From: Micromonospora peucetia
Lineage (GTDB): Bacteria > Actinomycetota > Actinomycetes > Mycobacteriales > Micromonosporaceae
Length of the DNA stretch: 64,000 nucleotides
Direction of reading: 5' to 3'
Assembly: GCF_900091625.1 (NCBI RefSeq)
Contig: NZ_FMIC01000001.1
Coordinates: 32,222-96,221 of the forward strand
Positions 7,749-16,791 of the stretch are shown piece by piece; the first letter of the stretch is position 1, and the number at the start of each line of letters is the position of its first letter. The translations under genes were made by a program, and so were the position numbers. The notes under the pieces are model-generated. The model saw nothing but the letters and a program-made list of their open reading frames with translations, searched no databases and was not told the DNA's origin.

Positions 7749-9226
7749 GCACCGAGGTACGGGAACGAGCTGGCGAGCAGCAGCAGCGCACCTACGGCAA
7801 CTGGCGCCTCGGACGCGGGGCCGGGTTGTTCGGGCTCGGCCCGGCCGGCACAATCGCCGCGTTCCTGGTCATGGTGCTGTCCGCAGCGATGCTGCCGGTC
7901 TCCGCCCTGGCCGCACTGATCACCGCCGTAATCGGGCTACTCGTGCTCGCGCCCCTGGCGATCCGGGTTGGCGGGCGCACTGGATTCCAGGTCATCAACG
8001 CGCGGGTGGCGTGGTGGCTGGCGCGGGCCCGCCGCCACCACGTCTACGTCTCGGGGGTGGCGTCCCGGGTCACCGCCGCGCACCAGCTCCCCGGGGTGCT
8101 GGCCCGCTCCGAGGTGTACGAGGTGGAGACCGGCCGGTCCGGGCTCGTCGCCGTCGTCGTGGTGCCGCAGAGCCGGCACTACACCGTCACCCTGCGGTGT
8201 GCGCCCGAGGGCATGGACCTGGTCGACCAGGCCGTCATCGACGCCCGCGTCAGTCACCTGGCGTCGTGGCTGGCGGCGCTGTCGCGTGAGCCGCAGCTCG
8301 TGCAGGCACAGGTCACCGTCGAGACCACCCCGGACCCGGGCACCCGGCTGGCCGCCGAGGTCACCGCCACGTCCCGGCCCGACGCACCGTCGCTGGCCCT
8401 GCAGGTCCTCGACGACGTCGTACGGTCCTACCCGGCCGGGTCGGCGGCCGTCGACACCCGCGTGTCGCTGACCTACACCGCCCCGCCAGGCCGGTCGATG
8501 TCGCACGAGGACGTGTGCCGGGAGGTCGCCGCCCGGCTGCCGCACCTGCACGCCGGGCTGACCGGCGCCACCGGCGCCGGCATCGTGCCGATGTCCGCCC
8601 GCGGCCTCGCTGCCGTGGTGCGCGCCGCCTACGACCCGGACGCCGCCCTGGACCTCGCCCGCGACCCGCAGCTCACCCCCGACTGGACGCAGGCCGGACC
8701 GGTGGCCACCCGGGAGAGCTGGGATTCCTACCGCCACGACTCCGGCGTCTCGCGCACCTGGTGCATGGTCGAGGCCCCGCGCGGGGTGGTGTACTCGCGG
8801 CTGTTCGCCCGCCTCACCGACCCGGACCCGCAACTGCTGCGCAAGCGGGTGAGCATGATCTACCGGCCGTACTCCCCCGCCGACGCGGCGCGGCTGGTGG
8901 AGGCCGACAAGCGCGACGCCCGGTTCCTGGCTGGCAAGAGTCACCGGCCCAGCGCCCGGGACCTGACCGACCTGGCCGCCGCTGAGCAGGCCGCCCAGGA
9001 GGAGGCCACCGGCGCGGGCGTCGTCCGCTTCACCGTGCTCGTCACCGCCACCGTCTCCGCGGCTGACGACGGCAAGCAGCTCGACGAGGCCACCGGCATC
9101 ATCCGGGCCCGCGCCGGCGAGGCCCGCCTGACGATCCGGCCGATGTACGGCTGCCAGGCAGCCGGGTTCGCCGCCGGCCTGCCCGCCGGCGTGGTCCTGC
9201 CCGTCCACGCCACGATCCCCTTTTAG
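7745..9226 (+). CDS. SCO6880-family conjugation protein
   Basis: This 493-residue protein has a pair of membrane helices near residues 35-75 and a soluble remainder. The opening (RTYGNWRLGRGAGLFGLG) and overall layout match the SCO6880 family found immediately before the VirB4-like ATPase in actinobacterial elements. Functionally it probably combines VirB3-like membrane anchoring with the non-ATPase N-terminal part of VirB4. ATGA overlap with the preceding gene places it inside the operon. Confidence 0.82.
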   Translation: MSTEVRERAGEQQQRTYGNWRLGRGAGLFGLGPAGTIAAFLVMVLSAAMLPVSALAALITAVIGLLVLAPLAIRVGGRTGFQVINARVAWWLARARRHHVYVSGVASRVTAAHQLPGVLARSEVYEVETGRSGLVAVVVVPQSRHYTVTLRCAPEGMDLVDQAVIDARVSHLASWLAALSREPQLVQAQVTVETTPDPGTRLAAEVTATSRPDAPSLALQVLDDVVRSYPAGSAAVDTRVSLTYTAPPGRSMSHEDVCREVAARLPHLHAGLTGATGAGIVPMSARGLAAVVRAAYDPDAALDLARDPQLTPDWTQAGPVATRESWDSYRHDSGVSRTWCMVEAPRGVVYSRLFARLTDPDPQLLRKRVSMIYRPYSPADAARLVEADKRDARFLAGKSHRPSARDLTDLAAAEQAAQEEATGAGVVRFTVLVTATVSAADDGKQLDEATGIIRARAGEARLTIRPMYGCQAAGFAAGLPAGVVLPVHATIPF

Positions 9227-9236
9227 GACGGCGGCG

Positions 9237-10718
9237 ATGACCAACCCTCGCACCAACACCCCACCACCACGGCGCCGACCGGCCGGGCGTCGGCCCGGCC
9301 GCCTCGGCTACGCCGCACCCGGGGGTGGCCGGTGGTCGTGGATCGAGCCCTCGACGGAGTACCGGGGCACCACCGTGCAGGTGTGCGGTTTGTACCCGTT
9401 CGGCACCGGCGCGTCGACGCCGATGATCGGCGTCCCGGTCGGCCGGCACCTCTACACCGGCAGCGCCGTCTGCTTCGACCCGATCTCCTGGTACACCCGC
9501 GCCCGGCTGATCAACAACCCGTCGGTGTGGATCGAGGGCGAGCCCGGCATGGGCAAGAGCACGGCGGTGCGGCGAATGGTCCTCGGCCTCACCGCCCAGG
9601 GCGTCACCCCGCTGATCCTCGGCGACCTCAAGCCCGACTACGCCGAGCTGGTCCGCGCCCTCGGCGGGCAGGTGCTGCGCGTCGGGCCCGGCCTCGATCG
9701 CATCAACCCCCTGGACGCCGGCCCGTGGCGGCAGGTCCTCGACCGCGTCGACGAGCGCACCGGCGCCGTCGTGCGCGCCGCGGTGACCGACCGGCGGCTC
9801 AACATGCTCGTCGCCCTGGCCACCCTCGTGCGGCGCGGGCCCGTCACCTCCGACGAAACCACCGTCCTCGCCGCCGCGCTGCGCTACCTCGCCGAGCGGG
9901 AGACCGACACCCCGCCGGTGCTCTCCGACGTCCTGAACGTCATCCGCGACGCCCCAGCCGAGGTGCGCGCGGTCACGCTGTGGCAGGAAGACGGGGACGT
10001 CCCCCGGTTCCGTGAGGACGTCGCTAACCTGCACCGCACTCTGCTGGCGCTGCTGCACGGCCCGCTCGGCGACACCTTCGAGGGGCAGACCACCACGCCG
10101 ATCCGCCTCGACACCCCGGCGGTGTGCGTCGACATCTCCAGCATCGACGACACCGACGAGCTGCGCACCGCCGCGACCCTGCTGTCGACCTGGTCCTACG
10201 GCTTCGCCCAAGTGGAAGCCGCGCACCTGATGGCCGACCTCGGCCTGGCGCCACCGAGAACGTTCTTCACCGTCCTCGACGAGCTGTGGCGGGCGCTGCG
10301 CGTCGGGCACGGCCTGGTCGACCGCGCCGACGGCCTCACCCGGTTGAACAGACAGAAGGGCACCGGCACCGCGTTCATCACCCACAGCCTGGCCGACCTG
10401 GAGGCGCTGCCCACCGCCCACGACCGGGCCAAGGCCAGAGGCTTCGCCGAACGGTCCGCGGTGCTGATGATCGGCCCCTGCTCCGAGCAGGAACTCGACG
10501 CCGTCGCGCGGGTCCGGCCGCTGTCGCAGGCCGAGCGGCGCGAGGTGCTGTCCTGGTCGGCGCCGCCGTCCTGGACCTCGGCTGAGGGCAGCGGCACCGT
10601 CGGCCGTGGCAACTTCCTGATCAAGGTCGGATCGCGGCCGGGTATCCCGGTGCACCTGGAACCCACCGAGACGGAGATGCGCCTGGGCAACACCGACTTC
10701 CGCTGGACTATGACATGA
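9237..10718 (+). CDS. VirB4-like conjugation ATPase
   Basis: This is a 493-residue cytoplasmic ATPase. Walker A is GEPGMGKST near residue 100 and Walker B is in FFTVLDELWR near residue 345. A later conserved motif (GTGTAFITHSLADLE) resembles the VirB4/HerA arginine-finger region. It powers assembly of the transfer channel. It lies 10 bp after the SCO6880-like gene and overlaps the coupling protein gene by four bases. The family normally has an N-terminal non-ATPase part; here that part seems to reside in the upstream SCO6880 protein. Confidence 0.88.
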   Translation: MTNPRTNTPPPRRRPAGRRPGRLGYAAPGGGRWSWIEPSTEYRGTTVQVCGLYPFGTGASTPMIGVPVGRHLYTGSAVCFDPISWYTRARLINNPSVWIEGEPGMGKSTAVRRMVLGLTAQGVTPLILGDLKPDYAELVRALGGQVLRVGPGLDRINPLDAGPWRQVLDRVDERTGAVVRAAVTDRRLNMLVALATLVRRGPVTSDETTVLAAALRYLAERETDTPPVLSDVLNVIRDAPAEVRAVTLWQEDGDVPRFREDVANLHRTLLALLHGPLGDTFEGQTTTPIRLDTPAVCVDISSIDDTDELRTAATLLSTWSYGFAQVEAAHLMADLGLAPPRTFFTVLDELWRALRVGHGLVDRADGLTRLNRQKGTGTAFITHSLADLEALPTAHDRAKARGFAERSAVLMIGPCSEQELDAVARVRPLSQAERREVLSWSAPPSWTSAEGSGTVGRGNFLIKVGSRPGIPVHLEPTETEMRLGNTDFRWTMT

Positions 10719-12496
10719 GCAGCCGGCCCGCCGGGCCGCGCGGTGGCCACGACGACGCCGGCCTGATCGCCGGTGGCATCGCCGCCCTGGTCCTCATTCT
10801 CGCCAGCGGCGCGTGGCTGCCCGTCGTGCTGGCCCGCCCGCCCGGATACACCGGCGGCGGACCGATCCAGGTCGCCGCCGCGGTGCTACGCGGCGACATC
10901 ACCTGGACCACCACCTGCACCCTCATCGCCGTCGCCGAGGTGACCGTCCTGCTGCTCCTGGCCGTCGGCGGGGCTGCCGCCTGGCGGTGGGCACGTCGGC
11001 GCCGCACCCGCGTCGACCCGGCCGCCCGCCGCATGGCCAGCCGCAAAGACCTCGCGCACCTCGGGCCGAAGGGCATCGCCGACAGCGGCCGGCGGCTGCG
11101 GCCCAGCCTCGCCGACGTCGACCGGCCCGAGGCCGACCAGCTCGGCGTGCTGATCGCCTACACCGTCGCCGGCGGAATGCCGCTGCGCCAGTCCTGGGAG
11201 GACATGGCCGTCGACATCTGGGGCCCGCGCACCGGCAAGACCACCTGCCGGGCCATCCCCGCCATCGTCGCCGCCCCCGGCCCGACCCTGGTCACCAGCG
11301 TCAAGGGCGACATCGTCGACGCCACCCGCGACATCCGCGCCGCACGCGGCACCGTGTGGGCGTTCGACCCGCAGCACATCCTCGGCCCCAAGCAGGGCAT
11401 GTGGTGGAACCCCCTGCGCGCCGTGGCCACCATCACCGACGCCCGCCGCCTCGCCGAGCACTTCGCCTCCGCCGAACGCGAGCCCGGCGTCAGCCGCGAC
11501 GCCTTCTTCGACCCGAGCTCCGAGGAGTTGGTGGCGAACCTGCTCCTCGCGGCCGCCGTAGCCGGCCGCGACATTCTCGCCGCCTACCGGTGGGCCGTCA
11601 GCCCCCGCGACGACGAACCCGCGATGCTGCTACGCGAGCACGGCTTCGACCTGCCCGCCGACGCGGTCGCCGGGGTGGTCAACATGCCCGACAAGACCCG
11701 CGGCGGCATCTACGCCGGCGCGCAGAAGATGCTCATGTGCCTCACCGAACCCGCCGTCACCACTTGGGTCACCCCACCCACCCGCGGCGGGGTCCTCGAG
11801 TTCGACCCGGCCGCCTTCGCCGCCAGCACCGACGTGCTGTACCTGCTGTCCCAGGGCGGCCCCGGATCCCCTGCCCCGCTGGTCGCCGCTCTCACCGACG
11901 CCGTCCTGCGTGCTGGCGAGCTGCGGGCCCGCACCTGCCCCGGCCGGCGCCTCGATCCGCCGCTGCTGAGCGTCCTCGACGAGGCCGCGAACATCTGCCG
12001 GCTGCGCCAGCTCCCGGCCCTCTACTCCTTCTACGGCTCCCACGGCCTGCCCATCATCACGATCCTCCAGTCCTATCCCCAGGGGGTCGACGTGTGGGGA
12101 CGCGAGGGCATGCGCAAGCTGTGGTCCGCGGCGAACGTCCGCACCTACGGCGGCGGCGTCGCCGACCCCGACTGGCTGGAAGAGCTGTCCAAGCTCATCG
12201 GCGAGCACGACGTCACGACCAGGTCGACCAGCAGCAGCGGGTCCGGGTGGGGCCAGCGGTCCGTCTCCCACGCCACCCGGCGGCAGCGGATCCTCGACGT
12301 CGCCGACCTGCACGCCCTGCCCCGGGGCCGGATGGTCGTCTACGCCTCCGGCGCCCCGCCCGCGCTCGCCCGCACCGCCCCCTGGCAGACCGGCCCCTAC
12401 GCGGCGGCGATCCGCGCGTCGATCGCCCGCTGGGATCCCCACGAGCGCACCGACTGGACCCTCACCCCCGACGCCCCGCCGGAGCCGACCCCATGA
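10715..12496 (+). CDS. type IV coupling protein, VirD4/TraG-like
   Basis: This 593-residue protein has two N-terminal membrane helices (about residues 15-35 and 65-92). The ATPase domain has Walker A GPRTGKTT near residue 170 and Walker B in LLSVLDEAANI near residue 420. A TraM-recognition-type segment follows (LPALYSFYGSHGLP...QSYPQGV). The protein docks the relaxase-DNA complex at the channel and pumps DNA. It overlaps both neighbours by ATGA, so expression is coupled with VirB4 and the DUF4913 gene. Confidence 0.9.
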   Translation: MSSRPAGPRGGHDDAGLIAGGIAALVLILASGAWLPVVLARPPGYTGGGPIQVAAAVLRGDITWTTTCTLIAVAEVTVLLLLAVGGAAAWRWARRRRTRVDPAARRMASRKDLAHLGPKGIADSGRRLRPSLADVDRPEADQLGVLIAYTVAGGMPLRQSWEDMAVDIWGPRTGKTTCRAIPAIVAAPGPTLVTSVKGDIVDATRDIRAARGTVWAFDPQHILGPKQGMWWNPLRAVATITDARRLAEHFASAEREPGVSRDAFFDPSSEELVANLLLAAAVAGRDILAAYRWAVSPRDDEPAMLLREHGFDLPADAVAGVVNMPDKTRGGIYAGAQKMLMCLTEPAVTTWVTPPTRGGVLEFDPAAFAASTDVLYLLSQGGPGSPAPLVAALTDAVLRAGELRARTCPGRRLDPPLLSVLDEAANICRLRQLPALYSFYGSHGLPIITILQSYPQGVDVWGREGMRKLWSAANVRTYGGGVADPDWLEELSKLIGEHDVTTRSTSSSGSGWGQRSVSHATRRQRILDVADLHALPRGRMVVYASGAPPALARTAPWQTGPYAAAIRASIARWDPHERTDWTLTPDAPPEPTP

Positions 12497-12990
12497 CCCT
12501 GCCCCAGCCCGGACCGGCCGGTGACCCGGTCGCTGACCTCAGCGCCCTGCTCGGCCAACTCGCTGGCGACCCGGACGTGACGCCGCCGGCCGCCACACCG
12601 CCAGCCGGCGACGACGCCGCACCGGAGCCGGCCTACCGCAACGTCGAGGCGTTCGTCGCCGACTACCTCGCCCACGTCGTCGAACGGCGCCTCGCCACCG
12701 GGCCGACCTCCGGGGTGAACTGGTGTCCCCGCTGGTGGGCGCACCCGGAGGCGATCTCCCGCCTGTACGCGCTGTGGCGGGCCTGGGAAACGCTACGGGT
12801 CAGCGACCCGCAGACCGGCATGAGCATCTGGTGGCGCGACCACCTCGACCCCCACCTCGCCGCGCTGGCCGCCGAGTACGGCCCGTTCAGCCGCTGCAGC
12901 CCGGACAAGCACACTGAACCCCGACCCCTGCCCGTCGAGCCGGCCCCACCGGAGGTGCTCACGCAGCTTCCCGACGCCGACGGCGTCTAA
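12493..12990 (+). CDS. DUF4913-like protein closing the conjugation operon
   Basis: This 165-residue protein starts at an ATG that overlaps the TraG stop. After a Pro/Ala-rich N-terminus comes a Trp-rich core (WCPRWWAHPEAISRLYALWR). That core is the signature I associate with DUF4913 proteins encoded behind TraG-like genes in actinobacterial elements. The biochemical role is unknown. The operon ends here; no strong terminator is visible before the tRNA-like gene at 13.1 kb. Confidence 0.75.
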   Translation: MTLPQPGPAGDPVADLSALLGQLAGDPDVTPPAATPPAGDDAAPEPAYRNVEAFVADYLAHVVERRLATGPTSGVNWCPRWWAHPEAISRLYALWRAWETLRVSDPQTGMSIWWRDHLDPHLAALAAEYGPFSRCSPDKHTEPRPLPVEPAPPEVLTQLPDADGV

Positions 12991-13097
12991 TTCCCCGGCA
13001 TTGCAGGCGACTCGGCTGGCCTCGATCCATCCGACGAACACCTGGGCATCCAGGAGGCATCCCACCCCGAAGGGGACGAAGACGGACAGATCTATGC

Positions 13098-13210
13098 TAT
13101 GATGGACACGGCACCGAGGTGCCCCATAAGTACTCCGCAGGTTACGGGTTCGAGCCCCGTCGTCTCCACCAACAAGGGGACGTAGTTCAATTGGTTAGAG
13201 CAGCGGATTG
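13098..13210 (+). tRNA. tRNA-like gene with halves in permuted order (3' half, then 5' half)
   Basis: From 13134 the sequence reads as the 3' half of a tRNA: anticodon-stem strand TCCGC, variable loop AGGTT, T arm ACGGG-TTCGAGC-CCCGT, acceptor strand CGTCTCC, A73 and an encoded CCA (13169-13171). Four bases later (13176) comes a 5' half: acceptor GGGGACG, TA, D arm GTTC-AATTGGTTA-GAGC, A26, and anticodon-stem strand GCGGA followed by TTG. The two halves pair with each other in the acceptor stem (one G-U) and in the anticodon stem (5/5). A TATGAT -10-like box (13098-13103) and a GGCACC/GGTGCC dyad precede the 3' half, and a terminator follows the 5' half. Depending on the joint, the anticodon would be AGU or GGU (Thr), GAU (Ile) or GAC (Val). 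Two element insertions into tandem tRNAs are an alternative. Confidence 0.55.
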
Positions 13211-13214
13211 ACCA

Positions 13215-13250
13215 GACGAGGCCGGAGCGGACCCCCGCTCCGGCCTCGTC
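13215..13250. terminator. 16-bp perfect hairpin terminator after the tRNA-like halves
   Basis: The arms GACGAGGCCGGAGCGG and its exact complement flank a four-base loop. The hairpin begins only a few bases after the 5' tRNA half, as expected for the end of a small RNA transcript. Confidence 0.8.
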
Positions 13251-13733
13251 CGTTCTGATTCACCGTCCGCGTGTCAGGCGAAGCAGACAGTGAAATCCGC
13301 TCGGGTCATGCCCGTCAGCGGTACGGACGCAAGCCATAGCCGCGTCTGGCCGGCCGATGATCACTACCCTGTCTCTCACCCGCACCCGTTCACCGTCGGC
13401 GAGCCCGAGTGACCGGCCGCACGGAGAGGGGTGAGGGTGCGGCAACGCGAAAGGGCCCCGCGGACGTCCACGGGGCCCTCCCGACGGGAGCGAGACGCCG
13501 ACCTTGCGCCGCGACGCGGAAACCCAACGAAGCGACTCGTTTTGTAGTGGGCCCGCAGGTACTCCCGTTGACCTCCGCCGGAACCTCCTGGCACCGCGCC
13601 CACCGACTGTGTGAATGCGGCACTGACCGTCCTCGACCTCGATCTGGACACAAGGTAGCATGGGGTCTGCCGCTTACGCAAACCACTCCGCCACCAGGCG
13701 CTCGCCACACCCCTGCCGCTTTCGCTCCGCCTG
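13251..13733. other. intergenic stretch without a convincing gene
   Basis: No reading frame here has a recognisable product. The only clear structure is an inverted repeat GGGCCCCG / CGGGGCCC at 13453-13478 with a ten-base loop, which could terminate transcription from either side. Base composition becomes less GC-rich towards 13700, as often seen near replication origins. Confidence 0.4.
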
Positions 13734-13794
13734 TACGTTTACACCGGTGCTACCATAACTAAAGAACACCGGATCAACCCCTACGCTTACACCG
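13734..13794 (+). repeat. iteron-like direct repeats upstream of the winged-helix gene
   Basis: TACGTTTACACCG (13734-13746) and TACGCTTACACCG (13782-13794) match at 12 of 13 positions and lie 48 bp apart. They sit in the comparatively AT-rich leader just upstream of the 13823 gene. Direct repeats before a replication-initiator-like gene can be iterons or operator sites. Only two clear copies were found, so this is tentative. Confidence 0.35.
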
Positions 13795-13822
13795 CACAGG
13801 ACTGTATCGCTGAACAAGTAGA

Positions 13823-14779
13823 ATGGCCAGACTGGTGAAAAACGCGGGCGAGACGAAGTTTCATCAGGATCCTCACCAGCTGGGGACTGCACACGAGGCG
13901 GCTCGACACGCTGGTGCCTCCAGCGCTGCCATCCGGTGGCGGTTCATCGCTCGGAACGATCCGACGGAGCCGCCTCCCCCAATGGCGCGGATCCTCCGTG
14001 GTGGCGGCGGCCGCGGCGGAGTCACTCGGTTGAAGCTGTTCCTGTCGTTGCTCTGGTTGGCCCGCGGTCGCCCCGATCCGGTGTTCGGCTACCCGGCGCG
14101 GCAACTGGCGTCACTGCTCGGGCTGTCCAACCCGTCCGGTGCAGGCGCCCGACGCATCCGTGAAGCGCTCAAGTGGCTGGAGGAAGAGGGCTTCATTGCA
14201 CTGGAGCACCGGCCCGGTGAGGCCGCCCGGATCCACATGCTGGACGACGCCGGCTCCGGCGGGGCGTACGAGGCGCCGGGACCACTGGTGACCAAACACC
14301 GCAAGCGCTCGCCGGAGCAGCGGGAGAAGCACTTCTACGTGCAGCTCAAGCGAGAGTTCTGGACCGAGGGCTGGATCAGTCACCTGTCCGGGGCAGCGGT
14401 CGCCATGTACCTCGCCGCGCTACATGAGGAACGCGGTAAGACGGGCGAAGCCGTATGGATCTCCCCACGCATCGGGCGGGAACGCTACGACCTGAGCGAC
14501 GAGACCCGGGGAAAAGGTTTGGGAGAGTTGGTCAACCTCGGCCTGCTCAACCTGGGCAAACGCCCCGTGCCCCAAGCCTCGTTCGACGAGCGGTACCGGG
14601 CCCGCAACGTGTACCGGGTGGTTACCACCGGCCTCGGCAACGTGCATGGCAAGACCCGAGACGCCCTGACCTCCCAGGACCTCCTGGACCCATTCGAGAC
14701 GCCGGAAGATCCCGCCCCTGATCCGTATTCAGCGCCGCGCTACCGTCGTCGCGCATCCCACCTAGAAGCCCTTCGGTGA
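13823..14779 (+). CDS. two-winged-helix, replication-initiator-like protein
   Basis: This is a 318-residue protein. Residues about 68-125 form a winged-helix segment (LKLFLSLLWLARG, PARQLASLLGL, RRIREALKWLEEEGFI). A second helix-rich domain (about 170-265) contains LSGAAVAMYLAAL and GKGLGELVNLGLL. Tandem winged helices are the architecture of many plasmid Rep proteins, and the upstream direct repeats fit this. However, I see no diagnostic motif, and a transcription regulator is equally possible. The start ATG lies 28 bp beyond the second repeat and has no strong Shine-Dalgarno, so it may be leaderless. Confidence 0.5.
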   Translation: MARLVKNAGETKFHQDPHQLGTAHEAARHAGASSAAIRWRFIARNDPTEPPPPMARILRGGGGRGGVTRLKLFLSLLWLARGRPDPVFGYPARQLASLLGLSNPSGAGARRIREALKWLEEEGFIALEHRPGEAARIHMLDDAGSGGAYEAPGPLVTKHRKRSPEQREKHFYVQLKREFWTEGWISHLSGAAVAMYLAALHEERGKTGEAVWISPRIGRERYDLSDETRGKGLGELVNLGLLNLGKRPVPQASFDERYRARNVYRVVTTGLGNVHGKTRDALTSQDLLDPFETPEDPAPDPYSAPRYRRRASHLEALR

Positions 14780-14943
14780 GCTGCTGCCCGGCAGCAGAAG
14801 TCGACAGATCCCCCGACCGCTGCTGATGTTGATCTCCGCCGGCGTCCTCGCTGCTGGCCACCAGCTACGAACGAGCCTTCCAGACCCGCTGCACCTTGAT
14901 CATCTTCCGGATTTTGACCCTGAGTGACTAGGAGGTACGAGCC

Positions 14944-15237
14944 GTGACCGAACAGTCCGTGCTGGCCAACCTGGGCCAGTTCGAGTGGGACTCGACCGAG
15001 TCCGTTTCCTACGAGGTCGCCATCGAGGCGGTCAGCCAGGCGGTCGCCGCCATCACCCCGCTCATCGCCACCGCTCGGCAGCAGGACAACGACGCTGCGG
15101 TGGCGGAGCTGATCGACCTGCGGAAGCAGTGCATCGCCGCGCGTAACGAGCTGCGGCCGACCGACCACCAGGCAGTCGCCGCCACCACGCAGCGCTACCG
15201 AGCCCTGGCCGAGCAACTCGGTCGGCGCGCTGCCTGA
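14944..15237 (+). CDS. antitoxin of zeta-type toxin-antitoxin pair
   Basis: This 97-residue acidic, helical protein starts at GTG behind TAGGAGG. Its stop overlaps the zeta-toxin ATG by one base (TGATG), the usual order and coupling for epsilon/zeta-like modules in actinobacteria. It should bind and block the nucleotide site of the downstream kinase. Sequence similarity to classical epsilon was not recognisable, so the call rests mainly on position. Confidence 0.72.
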   Translation: MTEQSVLANLGQFEWDSTESVSYEVAIEAVSQAVAAITPLIATARQQDNDAAVAELIDLRKQCIAARNELRPTDHQAVAATTQRYRALAEQLGRRAA

Positions 15238-16265
15238 TGCCGATCGACCCGAGGCGCTACCTGCTTCCCGAGGAGCAGTCGCAGCGGATCTTCCGCGAGG
15301 AGATCGCCCCGGAGGAACTCGCCCACGGGGTGTCCCAAGACCAGCCGGTGGTGGTCTTCGTCGCCGGGCAGCCCGGCGCGGGCAAGACTATGACCACCGA
15401 GTCGGTCAAGCGTGAACTCGATCAGCGTGGCGGCGCGATTGTGGTCAACTCCGACTTCTACAAGCCCTACCACCCTGAGTACAGCAGGCTGCTGCGGGAG
15501 GACGACCGCAACGCTGCGCCGTACACCAGCATGGACGGACGCCGGTGGATGGCCGCCGCCGAGCAGTACCTCATCGACCGGCGGGTCGACACGATCATCG
15601 AGACGACGATGCGGGACCCCGGAGACTTCCTGGAACCCGCGGCAATGTTCCGCGCGGCCGGCTACCGGGTGGAGGCCGCGATCATGGCGGTGCCCGAGCC
15701 GCTCAGCCGACTCGGCATCGTCCACCGCTATCACGACCAGGTCCAGAAGCTCGGCCACGGCCGGTTAACCGCGAGGGACAACCACGACGCCTCCTACCAG
15801 GGTGTCCGCCAGGCCGCCGTGGCGATCGACCGACAGCGGGTGGTCGACGTCGCCACCGTCTACCGGCGCGGCAACCACCAGCTACACATCAACTACCTCG
15901 ACGCCGCCGGCGCATGGCGCTGGCCGGCCGGCACCGCGGCAGCCATCGACGCTGAGCGCCAGCGGCCGTGGACCCCCGAGGAGACCAAGGCGTTCGCGGC
16001 AATTGCGAAGCAGCTCACCGACGAGATGGGCCCCGAGTGGCACGGAGAGCTCCGAGACATCGTCCGGCTCACGGCACCTCTCGCCGACCCGCAGACCCCG
16101 CTGCCTCAGATCACCGACGTCTCTCCCGGAATCACGGCGGCCGCGCGAGCGTTCCCGACCAGCACCCGTCAGTCCCTACCCCGGCAGCCGGCGGTGCGCG
16201 ACGCCGAGTCCACACCGCCAAGAGCGAGCCGCGAAGCCTCCAGAGGCGAGGAACCCAGCCGTTGA
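15237..16265 (+). CDS. zeta toxin family kinase
   Basis: This is a 342-residue protein. Walker A is GQPGAGKT at residues 44-51, followed by VNSDFYKPYHPEY, the conserved substrate-side Asp region of zeta toxins, and IIETTMRDP. Zeta toxins phosphorylate UDP-N-acetylglucosamine, blocking wall synthesis. Residues beyond about 230 form an extra C-terminal part, ending in a Pro/Ser/Arg-rich tail, longer than the minimal kinase. Encoded directly after its antitoxin, it would stabilise the element by post-segregational killing. Confidence 0.88.
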   Translation: MPIDPRRYLLPEEQSQRIFREEIAPEELAHGVSQDQPVVVFVAGQPGAGKTMTTESVKRELDQRGGAIVVNSDFYKPYHPEYSRLLREDDRNAAPYTSMDGRRWMAAAEQYLIDRRVDTIIETTMRDPGDFLEPAAMFRAAGYRVEAAIMAVPEPLSRLGIVHRYHDQVQKLGHGRLTARDNHDASYQGVRQAAVAIDRQRVVDVATVYRRGNHQLHINYLDAAGAWRWPAGTAAAIDAERQRPWTPEETKAFAAIAKQLTDEMGPEWHGELRDIVRLTAPLADPQTPLPQITDVSPGITAAARAFPTSTRQSLPRQPAVRDAESTPPRASREASRGEEPSR

Positions 16266-16419
16266 CTCAGGGATCCCGCAAGAGCGGGAAGCAAGGTGGC
16301 CGTCATCCGGCCGCGGAACGTCGTCCCGCACGCGAGGGGGTCATCCGGCGTCTAGCTAATCGGCTCGGGCACGGCGGCATGCGTCCTCGGCTACGGCTCC
16401 TACCGCAACCTGCCCCGAC

Positions 16420-16780
16420 ACCCTCCTTGACCATCCCGATCGCATCGAAGAGCTGCCCGACGGGCGGGTGCGTCGCCTGTGGCGGCGTCGCACCGTGTGG
16501 GCGGTGGCTGATGCCCGCACCGGGCGGCACTCCACTGGCCGTACCCCCGGCACGACCGGTGCCCGCCAGCCCCACCCGTACGCCAGCGATCCGCGCCTTC
16601 CCGCCGCGATCGAGCTACTTGTTGAGGCGGACGCCGCTGGGCGGGACCGGCGGGGGGCTCGGTGTGGAGTTGGCGCGGATACTCGGCGTCTCGCAGCGCA
16701 CCGCGCAGCGGCTGCTTGCCGAGGCGCAGGCGGCGCCGACTGCCGCTGGTGATGTCAAGCTCTCCGGCCCCTGTCAGTAA
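16420..16780 (+). pseudogene. frameshifted remnant of a helix-turn-helix protein
   Basis: Two adjacent frames each look coding. About 16445-16650 encodes a sequence including WRRRTVWAVADARTGRHS and LPAAIELLVEADAAG. About 16650-16780, in another frame, encodes VELARILGVSQRTAQRLLAE, a clear helix-turn-helix. Joining them needs one frameshift near 16650, and no start is visible upstream. I read this as the decayed end of a DNA-binding protein; the parent family is not recognisable. Confidence 0.45.
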
Positions 16781-16791
16781 CGACTGCGCTT

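Noticed and set aside
10813..12990. 725-codon frame overlapping the VirD4-like gene
   Set aside because: Arg/Pro-rich shadow in another frame; only its last 165 codons (12493-12990) are a real gene.
13104..13215. Bulge-helix-bulge processing motif around the permuted tRNA halves
   Set aside because: No extended pairing was found between sequence before the 3' half and after the 5' half, so splicing by that route is not supported.
13390..13762. Overlapping frames of about 100-130 codons in the gap after the tRNA-like gene
   Set aside because: They fall over an inverted repeat, change character along their length and lack ribosome sites.
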